64,000 nucleotides of DNA from Parafannyhessea umbonata (GCF_900105025.1 NZ_LT629759.1:124001-188000); one strand, 5' to 3'; shown: positions 33,821-43,333, numbered from the stretch's first letter. Notes: generated by a model not told the origin, from the letters alone. A program made the numbers and translations.

Positions 33821-35650
33821 CTACGCCTTGAGACGGCGGATGCCGAGGACGGCTGCGCCGATGGCGCCGCAGAGCTGCGAGTCCTCGTGCGTGGCGACAG
33901 GGGAGTCCAGCACCTCGGAGAGTGCCTTGACGACGCCCTGGTTCTGGGCGACGCCGCCGGTCATGAGGTAGGGAGGCTCGCCGCCGACGCGGTGGGCGAG
34001 GGCGGCCGTCTTGCGCGCGACGCTCACGTCCAGGCCGTGGATGATGTCCGGCGTGGGGGTGTCGTCCGCGATGAGGGAGACGACCTCCGACTCCGCGAAG
34101 ACCGTGCACATGCTCGAGATGGTGACCGCGTGCTTCCACTCCAGGCCCTCGCGGGAGAGCTCCTCGATGGGCATCTGCAGCGTGCGGGCCATGGCTTCCA
34201 GGAAGCGGCCCGTGCCGGCGGCGCACTTGTCGTTCATCACGAAGTTCTGGACCGTGCCGTCCCCGTGCAGGTGGATGACCTTGGAGTCCTGGCCGCCGAT
34301 GTCGATCACGGTCTTGGCCTGGGGCGCGAGGTAGTGGGCGCCGGCCGCGTGGCAGGTGATCTCTGTTATGGCGACGTCCATGTTGGGGATGGCGTCGCGG
34401 CCGTAGCCGGTGGCCACGCTCATGGCGAGGTCGTCGCGGGTGAGGTGGGCCTGGTCGAGCACCTCTTCTATAACGGCGGCGGCGCCGCGTGAGGCCTTGG
34501 CGCCCGTTGCGCCGATGACGGAGGCGACTATGTTGCCGTCGAGGTCCATCACGACGGCGTCCGTGCTGGTGGAGCCGGAGTCCACGCCCAGTACGTAGCG
34601 CGGGTCGCTTGGTGTGGAGCCCATGGGGGCCTCCTTCCGGGTTGTGGGTGCGGGCGCGTGGGGCGCGTCCTTCTCGCCCGCGGGATTGGGGGCGGGCGAG
34701 AAGGACTGGCCGTCGTGGCCCGCGGCCGCTGCGGCGTCCGTGCGCAGAGTCTCGTCGAAGGCCTCGATGCGGGTGCGGAGCTGGCCCGCGCTCTGGCGGG
34801 TGCCGTCGGTCTCGAGCTTGAGGATCGGCGTCGCGGTGGTGCCGGCGACGTCTGCGTACTCGAAGCCGTAGTAGTCGCAGAACTTCATGGTGTGGTACAC
34901 GATGCCGTGGTGCGCGCCGGAGACGAGGCCGGAGCGTCCGCCTACCTCGTCCATGCGCATGCACGGCGTCTGGTCCAAAAGCGCGCCCGCGTACCACTCT
35001 ACGAAGCGGTCGAACGTGGAGGCGTTGGTGCCCTCACCCGCGATGTCCGCCGTGGTGCAGCGGCCGCAGCCCGTGGACTCTGCGCGCGCGAGCTCGATGG
35101 GCGGCTGGGCAAGGATGCGCTCGCCCGTGCACGTGTGGTTGACGACGGGGGCGCCGATCCCGCGATCGAGCTCGTCTAAGAGCGACCGCGGCGCGTGGGC
35201 GCCCACGAGCGCGACCGAGCCCGGCTTGGGCGCGGGTGGCACCTGGATGGCGGCAAGCGCGCGGCCCACCTCGAAGCTGCGGCCGCTGAAGCGGGCGTAG
35301 GTGCGGGCAAGGCTGCGGAGCTGCGCCTGCAGCAGGCGGCGCTCCGCCGCACCGGTGCGGTGGGGGAGGTCGACCATCCACAGGAAGTCGAGGCAGCCCT
35401 GCGCCTTGAGCACGTCGTACGCGCGACGCATGACGTCACAGCACGTGGTGAGCACCATCTGGTGCACGTTGGGGTCAAGGCCGCACGCGAGGACGGACTT
35501 GCCAAAGCCGCACAGGTTGCCGTGGGCAAGGCGCTCCGCGACCTCGAAGCTCTCTGGCTCTGCCATGATGAGCCGGGCGTCCGCCCCAAACCCCGCGAGC
35601 AGCTCTATGGGCGCGTACTTGCAGCCGTAGCAGACGACGTTTTCTGTCAT
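33821..35650 (-). CDS. 2-hydroxyacyl-CoA dehydratase-like subunit fused to its activase
   Basis: 609 residues in one frame. The first part (1-~300) is an HgdB/YjiM-like subunit with likely Fe-S Cys in VVCYGC, GNLCGFGKSVLACG, TTCCD, HTCTGER and GCGRC. The second (~343-609) is an HgdC/YjiL-type ASKHA ATPase: GVDSGSTSTDAV, VATGYGRD, VIDIGGQDSKVI, and cluster Cys in NDKCAAGTGRF and SSMCTVFAE. The Ala/Pro/Gly-rich linker includes an inverted pair of the dispersed motif, and an ATG at 34624 with GGAAGGAGG could start the activase alone. The family performs ATP-driven radical dehydration or related low-potential reductions; the substrate is unknown. The start overlaps the preceding gene's stop (ATGA). 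Confidence 0.82.
   Translation of the reverse strand: MTENVVCYGCKYAPIELLAGFGADARLIMAEPESFEVAERLAHGNLCGFGKSVLACGLDPNVHQMVLTTCCDVMRRAYDVLKAQGCLDFLWMVDLPHRTGAAERRLLQAQLRSLARTYARFSGRSFEVGRALAAIQVPPAPKPGSVALVGAHAPRSLLDELDRGIGAPVVNHTCTGERILAQPPIELARAESTGCGRCTTADIAGEGTNASTFDRFVEWYAGALLDQTPCMRMDEVGGRSGLVSGAHHGIVYHTMKFCDYYGFEYADVAGTTATPILKLETDGTRQSAGQLRTRIEAFDETLRTDAAAAAGHDGQSFSPAPNPAGEKDAPHAPAPTTRKEAPMGSTPSDPRYVLGVDSGSTSTDAVVMDLDGNIVASVIGATGAKASRGAAAVIEEVLDQAHLTRDDLAMSVATGYGRDAIPNMDVAITEITCHAAGAHYLAPQAKTVIDIGGQDSKVIHLHGDGTVQNFVMNDKCAAGTGRFLEAMARTLQMPIEELSREGLEWKHAVTISSMCTVFAESEVVSLIADDTPTPDIIHGLDVSVARKTAALAHRVGGEPPYLMTGGVAQNQGVVKALSEVLDSPVATHEDSQLCGAIGAAVLGIRRLKA
34667..34706. repeat. Inverted pair of dispersed motif inside an interdomain linker
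   Basis: 15-bp perfect arms at 34667-34681 and 34692-34706, identical in sequence to the arms of the terminator at 6074-6111. In frame it encodes FSPAPNPAGEKD between the dehydratase-like subunit and the activase. Confidence 0.9.
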
Positions 35651-36954
35651 GATCTTCTCCCCGCTTGCAGCATCTCGAGGTAGGCCTGCACGCGCGTGGC
35701 CACCTGCCCCTCCGGCATGTTGCGACGGGCGCAGCCGTCGCCGTCCAGCACGAGGGTGGGAAATCTCGCCTCCTCGAGCGCGGACTTCATGAGCTGCGAC
35801 GCGCCGAGGGTCTCCTTGCAGCCCCAGTGGCAGAACACGACGGCGCCGTCCGCGTGGGTCTTCTGGGCAAGGTCGACCAGGCGTGCGACGCGGCGCTTGG
35901 CGGGGCCGTTGTAGCTGTTGTACACCAGGCGTTCCGCCATGGCGAGGTACGGCTCGTCCGCGCCGTGGCGCCAGCCGTCCGGGCGCCACTGGTCGAAGCA
36001 CATCTCGCTCGCGACTATCTGCGCCAGGGGCGAGTGGTCAACCGCCTTCTGCAGCGGCACGCTGAAGTACGGCATGGAGTGGCACCACAGGAGGTTCAGG
36101 CCCGCAAACGGGCGCGTCTGGGCGGGGATTTCCGCCTGCACCAGGTCCATGAGGGCGTCCACCTGCGGCGTGCCCAAGAGCATGTGCATGGAGCACGAGC
36201 GCATCATCTCGACGGTCATGCTCGTCTGCATGGCGCGGCCGCGGCGCAGGGGCAGGCTCTTCTCCATAACGTCGAGCGCGCGCAGGCTGCGGCCGACGCA
36301 CGCGCGCAAGGCGTCCTCGTTGAGCCTGCGGCCAAACGCGTCCTGCGTTGCGGACGCGAGCTCGCGAAGCTCTTCCGCCACGTAGCGGACGGCGTCCTCG
36401 GATGGGTCGTACGGCACGTCCACGTACACGTGGGGCGCGTCCAGCCGCCGCGCGAGCCACTTGAACGTGAGGTTGTTGGCGTCGCACGCGACGGAGCAGT
36501 TTGCGATGAGCCGGGGCGCCGCGATGACGCCGGCGGCCGTGGCTCCCACGAGCACCTTGTGGTAGCTGCAGTAGGACTCCGGCACGGAGCGCTGCTCCGC
36601 CGCGGTCACAAAGCCCTGCTCCGCCTGCGCGCCGCTGAAGAAGTCGCCAATGGCCTCCGCGATCACGGGGTACAGGCCCATGGCGTGGAAGATCTCGCTC
36701 GGCATGAACATGGACGTGAGGGCCATGCGGTCCGGGTGCTCCAGCGCGCCGACCACGCCCTCGAGCGTGAGGCGGTTGTCCAGCTGGCCCGAGGGCAACA
36801 GCTCGCGCCGCGGCAGCACGCGCGTGCGCAGGCGCTCCGCCTTGAACGCGGCCAAAAGCATCCTGCGGGCGCGCAGGGGGTTCTTCTCTATCTGGTCGTC
36901 CACCAGCTGGCCAAAGCGGCCTATGAGCTGGGCGCCGCGGGAGTCGTCCGGCAT
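35647..36954 (-). CDS. 2-hydroxyacyl-CoA dehydratase-like subunit
   Basis: 435 residues, HgdA/HgdB-like. It has GLYPVIAEAIGDFF, PESYCSYHKVLVG, IANCSVACDANN (Cys for a 4Fe-4S cluster), VYVDVPYDPSEDAVRYVAEEL and VVFCHWGCKETLGASQLMK. It likely pairs with the adjacent subunit in the fused protein to form the heterodimer that the activase reduces. Translation is coupled to both neighbours: 3 bases after the peptidase stop and an ATGA overlap with the next gene. No acyl-CoA transferase or ligase lies nearby, so the substrate may not be a CoA ester. Confidence 0.8.
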   Translation of the reverse strand: MPDDSRGAQLIGRFGQLVDDQIEKNPLRARRMLLAAFKAERLRTRVLPRRELLPSGQLDNRLTLEGVVGALEHPDRMALTSMFMPSEIFHAMGLYPVIAEAIGDFFSGAQAEQGFVTAAEQRSVPESYCSYHKVLVGATAAGVIAAPRLIANCSVACDANNLTFKWLARRLDAPHVYVDVPYDPSEDAVRYVAEELRELASATQDAFGRRLNEDALRACVGRSLRALDVMEKSLPLRRGRAMQTSMTVEMMRSCSMHMLLGTPQVDALMDLVQAEIPAQTRPFAGLNLLWCHSMPYFSVPLQKAVDHSPLAQIVASEMCFDQWRPDGWRHGADEPYLAMAERLVYNSYNGPAKRRVARLVDLAQKTHADGAVVFCHWGCKETLGASQLMKSALEEARFPTLVLDGDGCARRNMPEGQVATRVQAYLEMLQAGRRS

Positions 36955-36957
36955 GGG

Positions 36958-39900
36958 CTACTCCCCGCCCTCGCCCGCGTCGTCCGCGGGCTGCGGGTCC
37001 ATGAGGTCCACGACCTCGAAGTCGAGCCCGGACTCCGCCGCCTTCTGCCTGGGGCCAAACACGACGACTGCGTGGTCTGCCGCAAGCTGGCGCATGGACG
37101 GCGCAAGCGCGCGCACGTCGTCTGCCGTGACGGCAAGCTCCTGGGCGCGCACCTCGTCGCGCCATGTCGCGGGCCTGGCCGAGAAGAACTCGCCGTCCTG
37201 CCTGCGGGCGATCGAGCGGGACTTTGCGGGGGCGTCGTGGCTGGCGACGACGCTCACGACATAGCCGTCGAGCTCGTCCGCCGTGCCGGGCCAGCCGGCC
37301 ATCCAGCTGGCAGCGCCCTCGTAGCGCCGAAGCGTGCCGGCGATGCCCGGGTCACGGAACGACCAGTACTGCTGCAGGCCCGTGGTGGTGTGGCGGAACC
37401 CCGTGCCGTACGCGCCGCCCTTGACGCGGACCTCGTTCCACAGGTAGTCGAAGCTCAGCATGCGCGAGGCGACGGTCCACGCGCCCACGGTGCCGCGGTC
37501 GAGGGCGGACGGCGCCGTGCCCTCCGCCACGAAGCACACGTTGGAGGGGATGGAGAAGAACAGGTTCCTGGGCCGCGGGTCTGGGATCAAGAGCCGCCGC
37601 GTCGCGGTTGCGTCCGGCGCGGGCTGAAGGCCGAGCGTGCCAGCCTCCTGCCAGAAGCGCTCGCAGTCCTCGCGCGGGCCCGTGAAGCTCACGTGCACGT
37701 TGTCCGCGCTGAACACCTTGCGCGCGATGCGCCCCAGGCGTTCGGAAAGCCCTGCCTTGCGCTCGTCCCAGTGGGCGAGAAGATCCTTGAGGAACAGGTA
37801 GTACTCCACGCCGCCCATGGCGTTCGTGGCGACGGACACCTTGGAATACAGGCCCGTGAGCTGCGCCATCGCGCTGGAGTGGCCGCTGTTCACGAAGTGC
37901 TGCGCCAGCAGGATGCGTCGCTGCGTCAGGATGGCGAGCATGCGGTCCGCGTCCGCGAAGCTCGTGCGCGACCACACCTCCGGCGCGATGGTTGCGAGTG
38001 CGGCCACGTTCTCGGAAAGCGCGCTCTCTGCCACCACGAGCTTGGGGTCCGCAAACGCAAGGTCGTCGTCGTGGCCGTACGTCTCTGCGAAGAAGTCCAG
38101 GTTGCCTAGGTTCGCCTCGATGAGCGTGTCGAGCTCGCTTGCCGTGTGGTCAGCCGTGTCGAGCTTGCCCAGCAGGTCCGTGAGCACGCCGACGTACGGG
38201 AGGTCCGCAAAGTCGAGCGCGCCGAGGTCGAAGTACAGGTACGCGTAGTCGATCCGGTGCGTGGGCAGGTCGTGGTACAGGCAGGGGAGAGGGGCGTCCA
38301 TCCGCTGCAGCGGCGCGTCCGTGGGCGCGGGGCCGATGTCGGCCGTGGTGAGGCGCGGCAGCGTGGCCAGGGCCTCCGGGCTGTCCGGTGCCTCCTGCTC
38401 GCGGCGCAGCGCCTCGACCTCGCGGGCCACGGCCGCAAGGTCCTCTGGCGTCATGGCGCGCTGGCGGGCAAGGAGCTCGTCCTTCTCGGCCGCGCCCGCG
38501 CCCTCCTCCGCCGGCACCAGCTCCACCTCGCAGCTGTGGGGCGAGTCGCACACCAGCTCGCGCAGCAGGCGCTCGAAGTAGCCGTTGCCCAGGCCGGCGC
38601 GCATGTGGGCCATCTGATCTTCGTAGCGCAGGTAGTCCACGGGGCGGGCGTCGTCGTACAGCCAGCTGGACATCGCCTGCATGGACAGCGCCACGCCGTC
38701 CGCGTACGAGCCCCAGTCGCCCTCGCGCAGGTTGAACTCTCCCTGGGCAAGCGACGCCTCGAGCTTCGTGCGGTCGATCCCGTCTGCCGCGAGCCTTGCA
38801 CACGTGTCCTCTACCAGCTGGCGAAAGCGCCTGGCCACGCCGGGCTTCGCGCCCTTCAGCTGGAACAGCACCTGCGGCTGCAGCTCGCCGTCCACGAGGG
38901 TCGCCGTGAAGTCGTCGCCGAGGTCCGCGTCGAGCACCGCGCGCTTGAGCGGCGCCTCGTTCGAGCCCGCGAGCGCGTCCAGCAGCACGTCCGTGGCGAG
39001 CACGCGCTCGCGGTCCGCCGCGCACCCAATGACGTACGCAAGGCCCACGCTGGCGTTCTCCGGCGCGGTGGCCATGGTGACCTGCCTAAACGGCGCGCGC
39101 ACGGGAGCCTGCAGCGGCAGCGGGTTTGGCGCGCCGGCGCCGCGGTCCGTCGCCGCGTCGAAGCGGCTGCCCACAAACGCGAGCATGTCCTCTATGTCCA
39201 GGTTGCCGTACAGGATGGTGTAGCTGTTCGCCAGGTTGTAGTGGCGTGCGTGCGTGTCCAGAAACTCCTCGTACGAAAGCTCCGGAATGTGGCGGGGGTC
39301 GCCGCCGGACTCGAAGCGGTACGGCGTGTCCGGAAACAGGCTCTGGTTCACGGCCTCAAACAGCACCTCGTCCGGGTCGCTCAGGGCGCCCTTCATCTCG
39401 TTGAAGACGACGCCGTTGTACGCAAGGCGCGCATCCGGGTCTTCCGGAGCGGCCGCCTTCCCGTCTGCGTCCTGAAGCTCCAGGTGCCAGCCCTCCTGCT
39501 CGAAGATGCGCGGCCGACGGTAGATGGCGGGGTGGAGCACCGCGTCCAGGTACACGTCCACCAGGTTCTTCAGGTCCGCGGCGTTGGTGGACGCCACGGG
39601 GTACATCGTCTTGTCCGGGAACGTAAGCGCGTTCAAAAACGTCTGCATGGACGTCTTCAGCAGGTTCACGAACGGCTCCTTCACCGGGAAGCGATCGCTG
39701 CCGCACAGGACGGAGTGCTCCAAAATGTGGAACACGCCCGTGCTGTTGGCGGGCGGCGTCTTGAACGCTATGGAGAAGGACTTCTCGTTGTCGTCCACGG
39801 CGATCCACATGGCGCGGGCGCCCGTGGCGTCGTGGCGCATGACGTAGGCGGTGCCGGAAAGCTCCGGCAGCGGCAGCACGTCCGTCACGGTAAAGCCGGC

Positions 39901-39996
39901 GTGGCGCGTGCCGGGCGCCAGGCTGGGGTCGGCCTTGGTGTAGGGTGCCACGGCTCCGCATGCGGGCGTGGCGGCGTTCTTCTCTTCTTGCAACAT
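36958..39996 (-). CDS. M16C zinc metallopeptidase (presequence-peptidase type)
   Basis: A 1012-residue insulinase-family protein of the PreP/M16C group with two homologous halves. The inverted zinc motif is HILEHSVLCGS in FHILEH, with the distal Glu in NEMKGAL. GGAYGTGFRHT is the C-half substrate-binding motif. There is no signal peptide, so it is probably a cytoplasmic peptide-degrading chamber. The ATG at 39996 has GGGAG five bases upstream. It heads a three-gene leftward operon with the dehydratase-like pair, a grouping without an obvious biochemical link. Confidence 0.9.
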   Translation of the reverse strand: MLQEEKNAATPACGAVAPYTKADPSLAPGTRHAGFTVTDVLPLPELSGTAYVMRHDATGARAMWIAVDDNEKSFSIAFKTPPANSTGVFHILEHSVLCGSDRFPVKEPFVNLLKTSMQTFLNALTFPDKTMYPVASTNAADLKNLVDVYLDAVLHPAIYRRPRIFEQEGWHLELQDADGKAAAPEDPDARLAYNGVVFNEMKGALSDPDEVLFEAVNQSLFPDTPYRFESGGDPRHIPELSYEEFLDTHARHYNLANSYTILYGNLDIEDMLAFVGSRFDAATDRGAGAPNPLPLQAPVRAPFRQVTMATAPENASVGLAYVIGCAADRERVLATDVLLDALAGSNEAPLKRAVLDADLGDDFTATLVDGELQPQVLFQLKGAKPGVARRFRQLVEDTCARLAADGIDRTKLEASLAQGEFNLREGDWGSYADGVALSMQAMSSWLYDDARPVDYLRYEDQMAHMRAGLGNGYFERLLRELVCDSPHSCEVELVPAEEGAGAAEKDELLARQRAMTPEDLAAVAREVEALRREQEAPDSPEALATLPRLTTADIGPAPTDAPLQRMDAPLPCLYHDLPTHRIDYAYLYFDLGALDFADLPYVGVLTDLLGKLDTADHTASELDTLIEANLGNLDFFAETYGHDDDLAFADPKLVVAESALSENVAALATIAPEVWSRTSFADADRMLAILTQRRILLAQHFVNSGHSSAMAQLTGLYSKVSVATNAMGGVEYYLFLKDLLAHWDERKAGLSERLGRIARKVFSADNVHVSFTGPREDCERFWQEAGTLGLQPAPDATATRRLLIPDPRPRNLFFSIPSNVCFVAEGTAPSALDRGTVGAWTVASRMLSFDYLWNEVRVKGGAYGTGFRHTTTGLQQYWSFRDPGIAGTLRRYEGAASWMAGWPGTADELDGYVVSVVASHDAPAKSRSIARRQDGEFFSARPATWRDEVRAQELAVTADDVRALAPSMRQLAADHAVVVFGPRQKAAESGLDFEVVDLMDPQPADDAGEGGE

Positions 39997-40203
39997 GGCA
40001 TCTCCCGTTGTGTCAAATATCTAACGAGGTAACTCTACCCCTCTTCAGCTCGCCTGAAGCCTGCGTTGGTGCTATCGTGCTGAAAGCCGCGCGCGACGCG
40101 TGCGCGGCGTGTGCGCGGCACCGTCGCGGTACCGCCGTGGCGCTGTCGTGGCACGTCCGGATGGCGTTGGTTTAGTGGCAGGAGAGTTGTGGCACGGCAT
40201 GGC

Positions 40204-41190
40204 ATGATCCCCTCCGAGCAGGTGGATAAGGACATACGGCAGGGTGGCGTCCGCGCGGTCGCGCGCAGGGCGCTTGGCAGGGCGGCCTCCGCGCGGGCGC
40301 ACGCGGGCGAGAAGGGCTCCGGCCTTGGCCGCGGCATCGCCCTGGCGCTTCTGGGCGCCACGCTCTGGGGCGTCAACGGCACGCTGTCGAAGGTGCTCAT
40401 GGGTCGCTACGGGGTGGACCCACTGTGGTTTGCGTGCGTGAGGGAGCTCACGGCGTGCTGGCTGTTTCTGGGCATGGGCTACGCCACGTCGCCCAACCGC
40501 CTCAGGGGCGTGCTGCATGACGGCCGGTCGCTGCTGTCCATCGCGGGCATCGCCATCGGGTCCATCCTGTTCTCGCAGGTGGCGTACCTCGAGGCGATCG
40601 ACTGGACCAACTCCGCCACCGCAACGATCCTGCAGAGCCTGTGCACCGTGATCGTGATGGCGTACGTGTGCGTCGTGAACCGGCGCGGGCCGCGCCGCAG
40701 GGAGGTCGCGGGCCTGGTGCTTGCCATCGCGGGCACCTACCTGGTGGCCACGGGCGGAAACCCCGCCGCGCTTGCGTTGCCGCCCCAGGGCCTGGCGTGG
40801 GGCCTTGGCTGCGCGCTCGCCGCGGCGATCCTTGCGATCCAGCCCATCAAGATGATCGCGCGCTGGGGCAACTTCGCCGTGAACGGGCTGGCGTTCCTCA
40901 TGTCCGGACTCGTGCTCAGCGTCGTGTACCAGCCGTGGAACCACATGCCCGTGCTGGATGCGTTTGGCGTGCTGCTCCTTGCGGCGTCCGTCGTGTTCGG
41001 CACGTTCGGCGCGTACGCGCTCTACCTGCAGGGCGTGAAGGAGGTCGGCTCCGTGCGCGGTGCGATGCTCGGGACCATGGAGCCGGTCATGGCCACGGTC
41101 ACGTCCGTCGCGTTTCTGGGGGCGCACTTCTCGCCCATGGACCTTCTGGGCTTCGCCATGATCATCGTGATGGTGTTCCTCACGGCATAG
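40204..41190 (+). CDS. EamA/DMT-family transporter
   Basis: About 328 residues with ten hydrophobic helices in two EamA repeats (GATLWGVNGTLSKVLM; LYLQGVKEVGSVRGAMLGTMEPV). Such carriers move amino acids or metabolites; the substrate is unknown. The hydrophilic N-terminal ~40 residues contain AHAGEKGSG, encoded by the dispersed motif. The start is uncertain: ATG 40204 is far from AGGAGAG, while a GTG at 40189 is close to it. It is divergent from the M16C peptidase. Confidence 0.85.
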   Translation: MIPSEQVDKDIRQGGVRAVARRALGRAASARAHAGEKGSGLGRGIALALLGATLWGVNGTLSKVLMGRYGVDPLWFACVRELTACWLFLGMGYATSPNRLRGVLHDGRSLLSIAGIAIGSILFSQVAYLEAIDWTNSATATILQSLCTVIVMAYVCVVNRRGPRRREVAGLVLAIAGTYLVATGGNPAALALPPQGLAWGLGCALAAAILAIQPIKMIARWGNFAVNGLAFLMSGLVLSVVYQPWNHMPVLDAFGVLLLAASVVFGTFGAYALYLQGVKEVGSVRGAMLGTMEPVMATVTSVAFLGAHFSPMDLLGFAMIIVMVFLTA

Positions 41191-41213
41191 CTGCGCGTTG
41201 CGCGCGCAAAAAG

Positions 41214-41241
41214 GGGTCGGGTTCCACTGGGATCCCGACCC
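41214..41241 (-). terminator. Terminator of the cell-wall hydrolase gene
   Basis: GGGTCGGG / CCCGACCC stem with a 12-base loop. On the minus strand it is followed by CCTTTTTGC, 27 bases after the stop codon. It may also serve the convergent EamA gene. Confidence 0.75.
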
Positions 41242-41267
41242 TGCTCATGCGTAGCGCATGCGTCGCG

Positions 41268-42386
41268 TTAGATGCTGTTCATGTTGCTCAACACTGCGGA
41301 GTACCAGAACTGCCAGTTGGGCGGGCAGTACTTCTTCGCGACGGAGACGCTCACGGTGTAGCCGTAGCCAGAGGCGAGCCCCGCCACGTGGTCGCGGATG
41401 GCGGAGTCCCAGTCGCCCCAGCCGGAGCTGCCCCAGCCCCACGCGTTGTGCGGCTTGAAGCAGTACAGGCCCTTGCTCGACTCCACGTTCGCGATGGCGG
41501 GCGAGAAGCGCGGGTCCACGCCGTTGTCATACGCTGCCTCGGCAAACGTCTTGCCGTGCCCGGCCATGGGCGAGCCCGCGAGGTACGCGTCGATGCGGCC
41601 GGACCACTTCTTCACGAACTCGTCGCGCGCGGACCACGTCACGGCGCCCGTGTTCGGGGTGCTCGGCGTCGCGTTGTCCTGCTTCTGCGCGTTGTCGTTG
41701 CTCTTCTGCGGGGCCTCTGGGGTGGCGATGGTCGCCGTGTTCCCGGACTCGGTCTTGAACGTGGTCTGGCCGTCCTTCTCGGCCTTTTCCGCGTCCTCCA
41801 CGGCCTTCTGCGCCTCTGCCTGCTGCGCCGCAAGCTCCTTTGCGGCCCTCTGCTGCGCCTCCTTGCGCGCCGCGATGGCGTCGTTCATGGCGTCCTCGGC
41901 CTTCGCCTGTGCGGCCTTGGCCTCGGTCTTCTGTGCGGTGAGCTTGTCCTGAGCCTCCTGCGCCTGCTCGCGCGCCTCTACCAGGCGGTCGATTGCCTGG
42001 TAGTTCTTGCCCGCGATGATGTCCAGGTAGTTCATGGCGCTTATCAGGTCGTTGAAGTTCTCTGCGGACAGCAGCATGTCTATGAGGCCGTTGCTCGACT
42101 GCGAGAGCTTGTAGGACGAGTTAATGGAGCTCGCGGCCTCGCGCTTCAGCTCCGGCATCTTCGCGTTCAGGTCGTCCAGCTTCTGCTGGTTCGCGTCGAT
42201 GTCCGCCTGAACGTCCTCGAGGTGCTTCGTCGCGGCGTTGTAGTCCTTGCTGGTCTGCTCTACCTTCGCTTGCAGGTCAGAGGCCTCGTCCGCCTGCGCG
42301 GTCGTGGGAAGCGCGTTCGCCCCGACGCCAAACAGCAGCCCGGCAACCAGGACGGTCGCCGCCAGTCGCATCGGCCTTCGTGTCAT
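41268..42386 (-). CDS. Secreted coiled-coil protein with lysozyme-like domain
   Basis: 372 residues. The signal peptide spans ~1-32 (LAATVLVAGLLFGVGANALP). Residues ~35-215 are a long coiled coil of the PcsB/CwlO type (LQAKVEQTSKDYNAATKHLEDV), then a Pro/Asn/Thr linker. Residues ~250-372 are a lysozyme/glucosaminidase-like domain (DPRFSPAIANVESSKGLYCF, AWGWGSSGWGDWDSAIRDHV) where the Glu in NVESSKG is the likely catalytic residue. It probably cleaves peptidoglycan during division, with the coiled coil controlling activity (family knowledge). RBS GGGGGA precedes the ATG. Confidence 0.82.
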   Translation of the reverse strand: MTRRPMRLAATVLVAGLLFGVGANALPTTAQADEASDLQAKVEQTSKDYNAATKHLEDVQADIDANQQKLDDLNAKMPELKREAASSINSSYKLSQSSNGLIDMLLSAENFNDLISAMNYLDIIAGKNYQAIDRLVEAREQAQEAQDKLTAQKTEAKAAQAKAEDAMNDAIAARKEAQQRAAKELAAQQAEAQKAVEDAEKAEKDGQTTFKTESGNTATIATPEAPQKSNDNAQKQDNATPSTPNTGAVTWSARDEFVKKWSGRIDAYLAGSPMAGHGKTFAEAAYDNGVDPRFSPAIANVESSKGLYCFKPHNAWGWGSSGWGDWDSAIRDHVAGLASGYGYTVSVSVAKKYCPPNWQFWYSAVLSNMNSI

Positions 42387-42554
42387 GAATCCCCCAACTT
42401 TCGTCAGTCGTCGCGTCGCGTCATAACTGCTCTATTTTACCTAGGCAACGCGATTTACATGCTCCCTTCATAACCGCGCTCGGCAAACGCGCCGCAACGG
42501 GTGCCCTCTGCGCCACGCGCCGCGCTCCGCCCGCGCGTCCGTGGGGGAGAAAAG

Positions 42555-42586
42555 CGTCCCGCCCGGGGCGCACCCCAGGCGGGACG
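42555..42586 (-). terminator. Terminator of the universal stress protein gene
   Basis: 9-bp stem CGTCCCGCC / GGCGGGACG. On the minus strand it runs into CTTTTCTCCCCC. The flank GGGGGAGAAAAGC is a degenerate copy of the dispersed motif. Confidence 0.75.
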
Positions 42587-42645
42587 AGTCGCATCCGTCG
42601 TCAAGGTCACGGCCGCCAGCCGCGACGGCATGCCGTGGACGGCCG

Positions 42646-43098
42646 CTACTTAAGCACCAGCGTGTCGCACTTGGCGTTCCTGGTCAAAAACGTGCTGATC
42701 GACCCCAGCAGCGCGTACTTGATGGAAGAGAGCCCGCGCGCCCCGCAGATGATGAGGTCCGGCTCGATCACGTCGATCATGTCGTCCTTCAGCGTCTCGC
42801 GAATGCGACCGGCCTTCACGATCACCTCGACCTTCTTGATGCTCTCGATCTTGCGTGCGGCCTCCACCTGGTCCTCGATGGAGTCGCGGAAGTCCTTCTC
42901 GAGGCTCGCCACAAGGTCCACGGGGTAGGTCCCGGCGGTCTCCAGCGCCGTGGAGTCGATCACGTGCCCAATGTAGAGCTCGGAGTTGTTGTTCGCCGCG
43001 ACCACGATCGCGCGGTGCAGGACCTCGTCCTGCTGCTCCGTCCCGTCCAGCGCCACAAGAATCCTGTTGTAGCCCAGATCCTGATACTTGGTAACCAT
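42646..43098 (-). CDS. Universal stress protein (UspA family)
   Basis: 150 residues in the typical UspA fold. There is an N-terminal strand NRILVALDGTEQQDEVL, and a C-terminal nucleotide-binding loop that in this protein reads CGARGLSSIKYALLGSISTFL, close to the GxxGx9G(S/T) ATP motif, then AKCDTLVLK. It probably binds ATP and acts in stress adaptation. RBS GGGAGG is six bases before the ATG. It is monocistronic, ending in its own terminator. Confidence 0.88.
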   Translation of the reverse strand: MVTKYQDLGYNRILVALDGTEQQDEVLHRAIVVAANNNSELYIGHVIDSTALETAGTYPVDLVASLEKDFRDSIEDQVEAARKIESIKKVEVIVKAGRIRETLKDDMIDVIEPDLIICGARGLSSIKYALLGSISTFLTRNAKCDTLVLK

Positions 43099-43320
43099 GA
43101 GGCACCTCCCGTGCTCTAAGACCTGTCAGCCCGCGGGTGCCCGGGCTCGCCGGCGCGCGGCCCCCGCATGAGTCGAGTCTACCCATGCGCGCCGCGATCG
43201 TTCGCACGCGCCCGCCGAGCGGCGCATGATTCTCTTGTGGCGTTGCGTCGCGCACCTGCACAAAACGTCATGATAGAGTCCGCTTCGTCCGCGCCGCCCC
43301 GGGGAGGGGCGCGTCCACGC

Positions 43321-43333
43321 GGCCGAGAAGGGC
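43321..43333 (+). repeat. Variant copy of dispersed motif (GGCCGAGAAGGGC)
   Basis: In the leader of uppP, about 50 bases before its start. One base (C for G) differs from the consensus core. Confidence 0.4.

Noticed and set aside
37772-37781. Copy of GGGCGAGAAG inside the M16C peptidase gene as evidence for the dispersed motif
   Set aside because: It falls within a conserved coding segment (LLAHW on the other strand), so codon choice may explain it. It is listed but carries little weight.
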